In this document: piece after piece, positions 44,537 to 56,100 of the stretch
How the letters are laid out: each line of letters opens with the position of its first letter
Numbering within the stretch: the first letter of the stretch is position 1
Origin: Halicephalobus mephisto
Taxonomy: Eukaryota; Nematoda; Chromadorea; Rhabditida; Panagrolaimidae
Direction of reading: 5' to 3'
Assembly (NCBI GenBank): GCA_009193035.1
Contig: SWDT01000114.1
Coordinates: 1 to 64,000, forward strand
Length of the DNA stretch: 64,000 nt
Position numbers and translations under genes: made by a program
The notes under the pieces: model-generated
Told to the model about the DNA's origin: nothing
The model's input: only the letters and a program-made list of their open reading frames with translations
Database searches by the model: none

Positions 44537-45630
44537 CTAGAGCGGCGTCTTGGGTCTGTTCTTGAAGTAACTCTGGAGCTGGGGCAGGGCGTAGACGTGC
44601 TCCGCGACGGCCACGAGATTAGGATAACCGGACAACAAAGAAGGATGGAAGTTGTTGATTGTTTCGACGGTATTTGTCAATTCGAAGTCGACGTAAGTTA
44701 CTCCAGAATCCAGCAAGAATCCACTCGAGGATTCAGAAGCTGTTTTTTCAAGAACAGGAAAATATTTCAAAACAGCCGGAATCAGAATTTCGTTGTAAAA
44801 AATTTCTTCATCTCCAGACCGAAATCCTAGAAGAAATTCGATGTAATCCGAAATGGAAGTCGTGAATTCCTTCAGGACGTCGATGAGCGAATCCGCCTGG
44901 GCTTGTTCGAAAATGTTTTCTCCAGCCAAATTACTCATTTTCGCGAGCATTCTGGCGATCGAACTTGATTCGTAAATTTTTTTTCCGTTCCATTCTAACA
45001 TCGGCAATTGTGTATAACGACATTCTGAAAACTTACAGTAAGAAAAAATTAAAATTAAAATTAATAAAATTTAAAAAAAATTAAAATTAAAATTAATAAA
45101 ATTTAAAAAAAATTAAAATTAAAATTAATAAAATTTTTAAAATTCATAAAATAAAAAAATCAATTTTTTTTAACTTTTAAAATCAGGAAATTAAAATTTT
45201 TGAAACTTTTGCAGTAAGAAAGAAAATCAAATTTTTAGGATTTATACAGTAAGATATTTTAATTTTTTGAATTTTAAGAATTTAAATTTTTTGAATTTTA
45301 AGAATTTTGAAATTGGAAATTTTTACAGTAAGAAAAATTAAATTTTTTGAATTTTAAGAATTTTGAAATTGGAAATTTTTAAAATTTACCTTGTTTCATT
45401 TTTTGAAATTCTTCGAATGAGATTCTGCTGTCTTCAAAGGGAACTCCAGAAAACGCCAGAATCATCCTGGACATTTCGGCGTTGCCTCTGGCGTTGAAAA
45501 AAGTCAATTTGAACTCTGGTTTCTGAGGAGAATCAATCTCTTCTTTGATGTAAGGAGATCCGGACCTCCTACATCCGACATAATTTTTTTCGATTTTAGC
45601 CACAAGCCAAGGAAAAAACAAAGGTTCCAT
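44537..45630 (-). CDS. Sigma-like glutathione S-transferase, atypical active site
   Basis: Two exons on the minus strand (45390-45630 and 44537-45024) join in phase to 242 residues. The fold is clear: thioredoxin-like half with PEFKLTFFNARGNAEMSR, the cis-Pro region QLPMLEWNGKKIYESSSIAR, then the helical half ending YALPQLQSYFKNRP. Related nematode GSTs have about 206-209 residues; here some 36 residues (MEPLFFPWLVAKIEKNYVGC onward) precede the domain. The start follows a TTTTTTGCAG acceptor-like site, so it may be trans-spliced there; another upstream exon is possible. In sigma GSTs the Tyr of the LTYF block activates glutathione; here it is Phe (residue 44, codon 45499-45501), so normal transferase chemistry is doubtful. 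The gene may serve binding or another role. A MITE lies 8 bp past the stop. Confidence 0.87.
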
Positions 45631-45839
45631 CGGAGTTTTTCTACTGCAAAAAATCGGTCGATGAAAACGTTTATATAGGAAACACGGGGAAGTGACGCGA
45701 GATTTTTCAGCTCTTTCGAAAGAGACCAAAGCACTCCGATAACAGAAAAATTTGCTCCGTTTTGTCGAAAATTAATGGCTAGAGCCTAGGATTCAATTTT
45801 CGCATCAGAAAAAAATCAAAAAAATAAAAAATTACGGTA

Positions 45840-46340
45840 TATTTTGTCTAAATTAATAATTAATAATTAAGAAATTTAGAATTTTATTTTTTCGTGTTGC
45901 AACAAAATTGTAAAAATTTAAAAAAATTACAGTATACTTTACTTAATGATTAAAAAATTTAATTTTCAATTTCCGCGTTGAGACCAAATTATAAAAGTCC
46001 TTAAAAATTACAGTATACTTTACCTAAATTAATGATTAAAAAATTTAATTTTCAATTTTCGCGTTGAGACCAAATTATAAAAGTCCTTAAAAACTACAGT
46101 ATACTTTACCTAAATTGACAATTTAAAAATTTAAAATTTAATTCTTCTCGTTGGGACCAAATTATAAAAATCTTTAAAAATTACAGTATATTTTAAATTA
46201 ATAATTAAATTTAAGATTTAATTTTCGTGTTGAGACAAATCCGTAAAAACCTCTAAAAACTACAGTATACTTTACCTAAATTAATGATTAAGAAATTTAA
46301 TTTTCAATTTTTCCTTTGAAATAATTTATAAAATTCCTTC
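45840..46340. repeat. Tandem array, about 85-bp unit
   Basis: Five copies with AAATTACAGTATACTTTACC, TAAATTAATGATTAAAAAAT and TCGCGTTGAGACCAAATTAT. It lies just upstream of the GST gene. Confidence 0.8.
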
Positions 46341-47590
46341 GAAAAATCTGATTTTTAAAAATAATTTTTTTAAATGAATAAAAAAAATTATAAATTATTT
46401 AAATTTTAAAATTAGAAAATTTTTGATAAAATTTTAAAAATTGAATCATTTTAAAAATCAGCTTTTTGAAAACGAACTTTTTAATCGTGTTTTAATGCAA
46501 AAAAATTTAGATTTTAACCTTGAACTTTAACCATCAACGTTAATGCAGCAGATCATGACTTTTTTTAAATATTTCGTAATTTGTGTCTTAGCACGAAAAA
46601 TGGAATTTCAAATTTTAATAAAAAAAAATTTTTTAAAAAATAAAAATTCTAATAACTTTAATAAAAAAATTATATTTAAAAAATAAAAATTTTAATAACT
46701 TTAATAAAAAAATTATATTTAAAAAATAAAAATTCTAATAACTTTAATAAAAAAATTATATTTAAAAAATAAAAATTTTAATAATTGTGTTTTAACACGA
46801 AAAATGAAATTTCGAATTTTATCAATTTTAATAAAAAAAATTTATTAAAAAATTCTCCTAATTACGTCCTAGTACGAAAGTCCAAACATCAGCATAACTA
46901 TTAATTTTGATAAAAAAGAATCATACGTTCAAAAAAATTCACTAACTGTATTCCAACGTGAAAAAATCAAATTCTAAATTTCAATTATTAATTTAGAAAA
47001 AATAAATTAAAAAAAATAAAAATTTCGATAATTATTTTCCAATGCGAAAAAATCAAATTTTAAATTTTAATTATCAATATAAAAAAATTAAATTTAAAAA
47101 AATAAAGATTTTTGTAGTTGTGTCCCAGCGCGAAAAAATCAAATTCTAAATTTCAATTATTAATTTAGAAAAAATAAATTAAAAAAATAAAAATTTCGAT
47201 ATTTGTGTCTCAACATGAAAAGTTGAATTTTACTCATTTTTTTAGAAAAAATAAATAAAAATTTCGATAATTATGTTCCAACGCAAAAAAATCAAATTTT
47301 AAATATTAATTTAGAAAAAATAAAATTTTAAAAAATAAAATTTAAAAAAAAATAAAATTTTAAAAAAAATAAAATTTTAAAAAAATTAAATTTAAAAAAA
47401 AATTAAATTTTAAAAAAAATAAAGATTTTTGTAGTTGTGTCCCAGCGCGAAAAAATTAAATTTTAATCATTAATTTTTATAAAACAAAATATTGATTAAT
47501 TTTAAATAAAACTAATTTCCTCGAATATATTTATTTCCGAAAATATTTAAAAAAAGAGATTTTTATATTTTTATGATTTAAAGTATAATG
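46340..47590. repeat. Degenerate AT-rich arrays
   Basis: Units with AATAACTTTAATAAAAAAAT (46600-46800) and with GCGAAAAAATCAAATTCTAA (46900-47450). The GTCCCAGCGCGAAAAA and TTCCAACGCGAAAA pieces resemble the cores of other arrays in the window. Confidence 0.65.
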
Positions 47591-47601
47591 TTTGTATTTA
47601 G

Positions 47602-47658
47602 GGCCAGAGTGGAGAGAAACTACATACGACCGTTTCAATGTTTGGCCTTTTGATCCTT
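47602..47658 (+). CDS. Candidate short terminal exon
   Basis: After a TTTGTATTTAG acceptor an open stretch (PEWRETTYDRFNVWPFDP) ends at TAG 47656-47658. Its balanced composition is unlike the AT-rich DNA on both sides. The opposite strand is also open for about 30 codons (QYVDKEPLRIKRPNIETVV), so the strand is uncertain, and no further exons were found. Confidence 0.2.
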
Positions 47659-47759
47659 AGTGGTTCTTTGTCAACATATTGCGAAATTTCCGAAAACTGA
47701 GCAGATCAAAGACCTTCAAATTGCAATCGAAATTGAATAATTTGCAAATTTTTATTTCG

Positions 47760-48000
47760 AAATATAAAATTAAAATTAAATTTACCACTATATTAAAAAT
47801 TTAAAAAATTTTTTTAAACTAAATTTTAATTTTTTTTAATAAATTTTAATTTTTTTTAATAATTTTTTATTTTTTTTTTAATAAATTTTTTTAAAATTAA
47901 TTTTTATTTTTTTAATAAATTTTTTTTAATTTAGAAAAAAATGAAAATTTCGTAAAATATTTGTAGTATACTGTAGGAATTTATGATATTTTAGTTTTAT
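47760..48000. other. AT low-complexity stretch
   Basis: Runs of TTTTTTTAATAAATTTT. No gene. Confidence 0.6.
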
Positions 48001-48039
48001 CTTTCTGTAAAGTATAATTTGTGTCAGGATCATTGACTG

Positions 48040-49500
48040 AGGTTTGTGTTCAAAAAGATACAAATTTAAAAAGTAATTTTTGAAAGAGAATCTTGGTCCC
48101 GACACGATTGATGTTTAAAGGACCATTAATTAGGTTATCAGTCAAAAAATCAATTAAACCTCAATTAGTGATCTTGATATAAATGATGCTTATCTTTGAA
48201 AAACAATTTTTGAAAAAAAACCTTGGTCCTGGCACGATTAATGTTCAATTTTCAATCAAAAAATCATTTAAACATCATTCGTGCCAGGACCACTGATTGA
48301 GATTTATTTTTAAGAATTGTTAGTTTAAAAACTTTTGTCCTGGCACGATTAATGTTCAATTTTCAATCAAAAAATCATTTAAACATCATTCGTGCCAGGA
48401 CCACTGATTGAAAATTATCTTTAAAAAATTGTTAGTTTAAAAACTTTTGTCCTAGCACGAATGATGTTTAAAGGACCATTAAATTCTCAATCGAAAAAAA
48501 ATAAATCTCAATTGGTGGTCCTGACACGAACGATATTCATCTTTAAAAAATAAAATAAAAAAACCACTGGTCTGAGTGCGAAAAGTCTCTAATTTTGTTC
48601 AATCATGAATTTAATCGTTCTTTAAATGATTACCAATTAAATTCTTGATCGAGAAATGAATTTTTTTTTGTCAGAACAGGTACTTGAAACGTTTGCAAAG
48701 AATGAAAATTAATGACAATGTTAAATAAGAAATGGCGACGATTTTGAAGAAAATGTTGCTTATTGCATCGCCGCAAGGATCATCCTCAAACAATGAGTCA
48801 AGCGTCATTCGTGTCGGGACCATTAGACGAAATATATTTTTAAAAAATAAACAAATTACAAAATAAAAGTTCATCGGTCCTGACGCGAATTGTGCTTAAA
48901 TCAACGCTAATCGAGTTCATAGTTAGAGAATAAATATCATTCGTGTCGGAACCATTAAATGAAATATATTTTTAAAAAATAAAAAGTTAAAAGTCATTGG
49001 TCCTGACACGAATGTTCCCTAAATGAACGTTAGTCAAGTTCATAGTTGAGGAATAAGTTAAATTTCATTCGTGTCGGGACCATTGAATGAAACATTTTTA
49101 AAAATTAAAAAGTTAAAGGTCATTGGTCCTGACGCGAATGTTCCCTAAATGAACGCTAATCGAGTTCATAATCGAAAAATAAGTTAAATTTCATTCGTGT
49201 CGGGACCATTGAATGAAATATTCTTAAAAATTAAAAAATTACGAAATAAAAGTCCATTGGTCCCACCACGAATAATGTTTAAATTAACGTTAACTTAATT
49301 CATTGTCAAAAGTTGATTTCAAATTTGTTCGTTCCAGAACCATCAATTTGAATTTTCACTCAAAAGATAAAAAATAACGAAACCATAAAATGGAATGACG
49401 TGATCCCGACAGGAATCTCGCTTAATGTGCCACTACAAAGATCATAATCAAACAATGAGTCATACATCATTCGTGTCAAAACCATCGAATAAAATATATT
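48040..49500. repeat. Array with inverted GTCCCGACACGAAT cores
   Basis: Units of about 110-130 bp in which ATTCGTGTCGGGACCATT and its near-complement TTGGTCCTGACACGAATG alternate about 60 bp apart, so each unit is a long imperfect palindrome. Clear copies lie near 48110, 48230, 48280, 48345, 48400, 48520, 48815, 48880, 48940, 49000, 49070, 49125, 49195 and 49255. The same core forms direct arrays at 4980-6250 and 18740-19400. Confidence 0.8.
48671..48808 (-). other. Possible 45-residue transmembrane microprotein
   Basis: Minus-strand ATG (48806-48808) to TGA (48671-48673). The product starts MTLDSLFEDDPCGDAISNIF and has one hydrophobic helix (IVAISYLTLSLIFILC) followed by KRFK. Its first 15 codons overlap a repeat unit also present near 49440, so it may be chance within the array. 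Confidence 0.2.
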
Positions 49501-50045
49501 TTTAATTTTCCAATATTTTTAAATAAAAAATTATTTCATTTTTTTAAATTTCTAAAATTTTCATTAATTTTTTAAAAGATTTTTAAAAATTTTTTTTATT
49601 TTTTTTAATTTTTTTTTATTTTTTTTTAAATTTTTTTTTGAATTTTTAAAATAATTTTTTAAAAATCTTTTTTGGATTTTTTAAAAAATTTTTAAAATAA
49701 TTTTTCTTTTAATTTTGTATTTTAAAGATTGTTTAAAAAATGTTTTAAATTTTTTTTCGGATTTTTTTAATTTTTTAATTTTTTGGATTTTTTAGAAAAT
49801 TTTGAAGTTTTTTTTATTTTTTTTGGATTTTGCAAGAAATTTTTTGAGATGATTCATCCAGAACTCCAAACAAAAATGACATAATAGTGACGTTTGTATT
49901 CAAAAAATCAATTGATTTTATCCATTTTTCCTTAGATTAACGCCGACTGTATGTACTTCAATTTTATCAGCCAAGGCTTATCGTGATTATTTTTCATCAT
50001 TGTTAATAGTCAATTATACTGTTTTTTCTATTTTTAGATAAAATG
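49500..50045. other. Gene-free stretch
   Basis: T-rich low complexity to about 49840, then unique DNA without a supported feature. Confidence 0.5.
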
Positions 50046-50049
50046 GACT

Positions 50050-50700
50050 TTTGTTGAAATTTTCGAGATTTTCAGAATTCAATAAACTTTTAAAACTACA
50101 GTATAACTTGGACATAAGATATTCCCTTGGGATCGGGCAAAGTGTATTTTATAAGAAAGGATATGTTATAGGGAGTAAATTTGAAGGCAAACTAACCAAA
50201 CTCATTCAGACTGTATTCTATAGCAAGAGATATCTTATAGGAGAGTATCTTATATCCAAGTTCTACTATATTATAGCGAGTAAATTTGAAGACAGACTAA
50301 CCAAACTCACTCAGATCATATGTTATAACAAGAGATATGTTACAGGAGGGTATCTTGTATCAAAGTTCTACTATATTATATCAGGGATCAATTTGAAGAC
50401 AGACTAACCGAACTCACTCAGATCGTATGCTATAACAAGAGATATGTTACAGGAGGATATCTTGTATCAAAGTTCTACTATATTATATCAGGGATCAATT
50501 TGAAGGCAGATTAACCTAACTCACTCAGATCGTATGTTATAACAAGAGATATGTTATAGGAGAGTATCTTATATCCAAGTTCTACTATATTATAGCAGGG
50601 GTCATTTTGAAGACAGACTAACCGAACTCACTCAGACCGTATTTTATAACAACAGATCTTTTATAGGAGAGTATCTTATATCCAAGTTCTACTCTACTAA
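50050..50700. repeat. Tandem array, about 115-120 bp unit
   Basis: Five to six copies with AACAAGAGATATGTTATAGG, GAGTATCTTATATCCAAGTT, CTACTATATTATAGCAGG and GACAGACTAACCGAACTCAC. A 118-codon frame over it is a repeat product. It ends about 260 bp before the next gene's ATG. Confidence 0.85.
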
Positions 50701-50962
50701 ACTAACTTTTTCGAAAATTCTAAAAATTTGTATCAAAACAATTTTTGGATTTTTTTTATAATAATCAAAAATAAAAATCATTTTTCGATTAAATTTGATT
50801 TTTAAAAAATTCAAAGATCATGATTCAAAAAAATTCGAAAAAATTTAAAAATGAATCAGAATTAAAATGTTAAAAAATGAAAAAGGTCTTAAACTTTTTA
50901 AATATCATTAAAAAATAATATAAAAGAAAATTAAAAATTTTAAATTTTAAAAAATTTTAAAA

Positions 50963-51687
50963 ATGTCAAAATTGATCGTTTTTCTTTTTGTTTTTGGAAC
51001 TTTGGCCGTTGTGACCATTGCCAAAGGCCGTGGTTCTGGAAGCAGCAGTTCCAGCGAAGAAGACGACCTCAATGTTGAGTGTTTTCACAACGTCAATTTC
51101 ACGATGATACTTAACGGACAAAGAAACGAAAATGGTTGTGGAGCTGCTGTCGCAAATGGAAACATTGCTGACAGATGTATCGGTAATTTTTTTATTTAAA
51201 AAATTTTAAAAAAAATAAAAATAAATTCCAAATTTTAAATTATTTAAATAATAAAAATAAATTCCAAATTTTAAATTATTTTAAAAAAATTAATTTTAAA
51301 TTTTAAATTATTTAAAAAAATAAAATTTATTTAAAAATTTTAAACTTCAAAATTAATAATTTTTTAAAACTTAATTTAAACTTTAAATTATTTAAAGAAA
51401 TAGAAATAATTAATTTTATAAAACTAATGTAAAAAATTTTTAAACTCAAAAACTAAAAATTTTTCTAAATTCAAAAACTAAAAATTTTTCTAAATTCAAA
51501 AATTAAAAATTTTTCCAAATCCAAATTTTCAGGTTGCTGTTATGCTTACGGATTCTCCAAAGGCTACGACAAAGACACCGTTGTTGGATTCGTCGGGGCT
51601 GCTGGAGACAACTGCGTCTGCTGTCACTGGAAACAAGACAAAAAAGGCAGGAAAAACTACGGAAATCGCGATCGTTATTTTTTCTGA
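50963..51687 (+). CDS. Small secreted 8-cysteine protein
   Basis: Two exons (50963-51182 and 51533-51687) join in phase to 124 residues. The N-terminus MSKLIVFLFVFGTLAVVTIA is a clear signal peptide. A flexible acidic segment (GRGSGSSSSSEEDD) follows, then a compact domain with eight cysteines: ECFHN, ENGCG, DRC, GCCYAYGF and NCVCCHW. Even number and spacing suggest four disulfide bonds in an extracellular protein. The tail is basic (KQDKKGRKNYGNRDR). I do not recognise the family; a secreted defence, signalling or matrix role is possible but unproven. Its stop is 59 bp from that of the convergent ALKBH7 gene, and an AAATAAA-type signal lies in the gap. The splice junction (ATC G then GTTGCTGT) is well supported by phase and by the Cys pattern. 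Confidence 0.75.
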
Positions 51688-51746
51688 TTTAATTTTATAA
51701 AAAAAAATTAAAAAATCACGTCTAATTTTTTATTTTTAAATAAACC

Positions 51747-52957
51747 CTATTCGTTTAAAATTAAAGGTTTCATTTCCAGTTTAACATTCGGTTGTTCTTT
51801 GACCGGCATATCTCTACAGATAACAGATATCCTTCTTTCTCGCGGAATTTTCACTTTTTGTTCACCAAAAAAAGATTCTTCTTCACCGAGAATTTCATGT
51901 TTAAAGTCATATCTAGCCGGACCAGTCAATTTGTACAAACTCCGTCTTTTAAGTAACAAGTCCAAAATTAATCGGTGTTCGTCGTCCTTGTGTCTTAGCC
52001 TCATTACAGAATCCGATATCAGGGAAATCCCAGTGATGATATCTCCACAATACTAAAAATCAATTAGTTAAAAAACAATTATAAAAAGTCAGAAAATTAT
52101 TTCAATGTGAAATTCCATGATTTTTTAGAAATAACCTACGTGATAATTCAATTCCTAGGTGATAGTTATTTTATAATCTTGTGAAATTTCGTAATCAATC
52201 ATATATCGTAAAAGTTATATATGGAAATTACCACAAAACCGTTTCAACATGAATCTAGAAATTTCTAAAAACTAAACTAACCTACGTGATAATTCAATTC
52301 CTAGGTGACGATTTTATAACTTTCTAGGAATATCTTTCCTAAATATATCTAAACCTTCCAAATTACGGTTATCCAAGGTACACAACCCTCTATCTACTTT
52401 TTAGGGGTAATTTTCATATATGAAACTACATAAATATCCAAAAAAATCATACTTAAAACCACGTTATCCCACTAAAACTAAGTTATTTATTTAGAAGCAT
52501 TTAATTCAAAAACCCACCCTGACACTATCAATATGTGGTTTTATATGGCCATCTTTATGAAGATCGAGCAAATGAATATATCCGTTTTCCATCGTTTCAG
52601 GAGAAAACGACGCTTCTTTAATCTTCTTCAAAATCCCTTCGTTATCCTTATTCCATCTTCTTTGTTCTCTTTCTCTAAACAAATAAATAGCCTAAAATCC
52701 CCAAAAATCCTAAACCATTTCCAAAACTAAAAACATACATCATCCCAATGTGATTTTTCATATCTTAATCTTTTCATATGTGGTTCAATTTCTTTTAACA
52801 ACGATATTTCTTCTTCTCCAGTTATAAATTCCTCTCTAACACTGCAATATTTCATCATATTTTCCAACAATCCCTTAGGCCATTGATCCAAATTATGAAA
52901 ATATATCAAATTTCTTGAATTTTTCAAAACATTCGAGATCCTCATCTTAATTCTCAT
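51747..52957 (-). CDS. ALKBH7: ALKBH7, mitochondrial AlkB-type dioxygenase
   Basis: Fe(II)/2-oxoglutarate-dependent oxygenase of the ALKBH7 branch, a mitochondrial protein linked in mammals to programmed necrosis and to fat metabolism. Exons on the minus strand: 52739-52957, 52518-52691 and 51747-52052; 232 residues (the human protein has 221). The metal site is intact: HxD in [10 protein letters not shown] (His126, Asp128) and the distal His in [10 protein letters not shown] (His183); the 2-oxoglutarate Arg lies in [10 protein letters not shown]. The block GEEESFFGE after the distal His is characteristic of ALKBH7. The N-terminus ([17 protein letters not shown]) is basic and lacks acids, as a mitochondrial presequence should be; Met5 is an alternative start. 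It lies 228 bp downstream of CPT1 on the same strand, and a TATAAAT in between could be its own promoter. Confidence 0.92.
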
Positions 52958-53185
52958 TTCAAAAACATCAAAAAATTCAAAATACTCAAGGAAAAAAACC
53001 GATCACTGGATTTATGAATCAACAAAAATCATCCATCCATTTATACACGCATATAACAAACCTAATTCTTTTCATGAGCTTTCAATTCTGTCAGATTCAG
53101 TAGACCCAAAGACATAAGAAGTCGTAATATACAAAAGAAAACTTCAAAAACTACATAAAAAGAGCATTGCATTCAATCAAGACAT

Positions 53186-56100
53186 TTAATTAGCTTTCTT
53201 GTTGCCATTACTAAAAGATCCTGTCGATTTCCCATCATCAGCAGAGAAAAGAGCTCTCATATCACGAAGAGATTGAATTAAATCATCTCTAAACTTACGG
53301 GAACTCTAAAAACCAAACAATTTTCATATATAACATCATTAAAAAAACTCACAGTATTATCTGCCGATTTCTTGGAAGAAATATGGAACGAAATCTGATC
53401 TTCTCCAGCAATAATATAACTAACACCATAACCTCTATCAGCCACAGGTCCAAAACCACCTCCAGCAGTAACCAAACTCATTCTTTGCTTAATGTCCAAA
53501 TCTCTAGCGTCTTCTTCACATTGGTTCAACGGAGTCTGAGAAGTTGAAAGAAGATAAGTCGGAGGAAAAATCTTGTCAAAGAAAGGAGAAACTTCTTCCA
53601 AATACTTCAAAACAACATATAGAGCAAAAAGATGTCGATCAACTCCTTTCCCAGTCATAGCATCACGATAAAGACTCTGATGACGTTCAGCAGAAACACG
53701 CAAAAGTCTCAGACGTTCTTCACGAGGACAATCCTTATCCAACATCGCTCTAACAAACGCACAAGATTCAAGAGTACATGATCTAACGGTTTCAGTACGA
53801 CCTTCACGGAAAAGACGAGTCATAGAAGCTTCATACGTCAATGAAAATTTGTTCTGATTCTAAAAAATTTCAATAAACAATTATAAAAACTAAAATTTTA
53901 CAAATTTACTAAAACCTAAAATAACTTTCAATTTAAGTTCTATAATCTTACACTATTTCACAATTTTCTAAAATATATCCTAAATATCCACAAAAATTCC
54001 CAATTACAATCATTCAAAATTTTTAATTAATTTTTAAGAATTTAATCATATATTAAAAAATTACTAAATCCAAAAATGTTTGTTAAAAAAATAATTTTTA
54101 AAAATAAAACTTACTTTAAAATACGTCAATTGAAGAGCTGCTTGTAAAAATGCATCAGGAGAAATTTTCAATTTTTTAATAAAACCTTTTCCAAATTCTG
54201 TCCATACAAGAACACACATTTCAACATCATTTATTAATTCTTGTGCAATTTTCATTGAAATTTCCATATTTTTTTGTATTTCATCATCCAATTGCCATTT
54301 AAGTCTTTCTGGTGCCATAATACATTCTTTTAATCCAATTGTATTACCATTTTTATCATATCCTTGACGTACAATATCATTAAGCAAAATATATTCAATT
54401 GCATGCGCTGTCACAGCAGCATCTGCATATGAATGTTCTGCATTAATACCCATTCTACCATTTTTATATATGACAAAATTAAAACTTTTATCAAACCATC
54501 TATCGTAACCTTTACCATGAAGCAAAGATTCAGCCCAATAATTCAATTTCGATGGATCATTTGGATCATAAAAAACTTCTGCTTCATCTAATACAACAAC
54601 AAATCCAGCTCTTTCAATTGCATGAAGACTAGTTTTATTAACACCTGAATTAAAAAACTTCCTTCTTACAATAGCCCAATGCGTTCTTTCTCCTGCAGTA
54701 AATATAGCCAATTTTTCTTCTCCAGGAGCAGGTGTTAAATCACTTTTCAAAATTTCTTCATATATAACTTGTAATTCAGCAGGTTCTAGTAATCTTTTAC
54801 CATTATGAACAGGTACTTTAAACCAGCATCCTCTACAATAAACAGCAACATGTTTAATATCATCATAATGTCGAAAAGTATCCGTTTCTTCTCCAGGAAT
54901 TCTACAAGAATTAAACATTCTTTGATATTGCATAGTACAAAACGGTACTTTAGTTTTCGGAGCAAGTGCAAACGGCGAAACTTCTTGTCTTTCAATCATT
55001 CTTCTAAATCTACAAGCCGCCCAAGTTACATTTGCAGCTCTTGCAGCTTGATTTTCCGTCAAATGAAGATTCAAAGTATCAAATCCATAATAATTACTAT
55101 TAATCATAATCGGTGAACGTTGACGAAGATATACAAATTCTTCCCACCAATCAGTTACATAATTAGGTGATAACCAAGATTTAATAATCAAGTATCTTTG
55201 AAGTCTTCTACCGATACCTTTTTTAAATTTTTCTGACAATTCTTCAAGTTCAGCATATTCCTTTTCCGTCGTAATCGGTTTCATTGACAACAAATGTTTC
55301 TTCAACGTATCCTCAAGCGACGGAAGAGGCAAATGCGGTAAAGCTCCTTGAAAAGAATGCAACATAGGTTGAGAACGAGATATTATGTGCAAAACTTGAA
55401 ACCATAATTTCGTTCTTAAAGAAATCTTTCCATTATGAGGACTTTCATACATCCATCCCTTATAAGTAAGCAAAAATTTCAATGACAATCTCAGGAGTTG
55501 AATCAGCAAAAACCACAAAAGAGCACCAGCCACAATCACCGCCAAATACTTCGATACCAATCCATCTCTAAAAATTATTCAAATTAATTTTTTAATTTCA
55601 TTAATTCCTCATGTTTTCCAATTCCACATAAAAAATCAGGTCAAAGAAAAACGTGCAATCAATGTTCGTCTTTCCAAAAGGACATCGAACATTTTCGACA
55701 AAACATAAACATTCCACAAATCAATTCATCAGTTAATTTCTCTTTTTCCCAATATGACGTGGAATTAAAATATCAAAGATCTACTGACCACGAGGATAAT
55801 AAAAAAAACTCACCCAAAGATAAAATAGAACACATAATTCCGGAAAAAACTTGCAATTCCCAAAGTCGTATCTTTATCAAAATAGGCGATCAAGATAGAC
55901 AAGCCTATCACAAACACTAGTGATTGTAAATTAGCTGGAAAAATTCCAGCAACGAAATTATTCTGAAAAAATATAAAATCATATACAGATAAAAAAACGT
56001 ATAAAATTATATATAAATTAACAGAAATATGCAATCATATACAAATAAAAATTTGTATAAAATTATATATAAATCAGCAAAAATATATACAATTATATAC

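Noticed and set aside
50051..50407. 118-codon frame upstream of the secreted-protein gene
   Set aside because: Encodes a periodic peptide from the 115-120 bp tandem unit.
54805..55116. 103-codon plus-strand frame
   Set aside because: Antisense shadow of the CPT1 catalytic exon.
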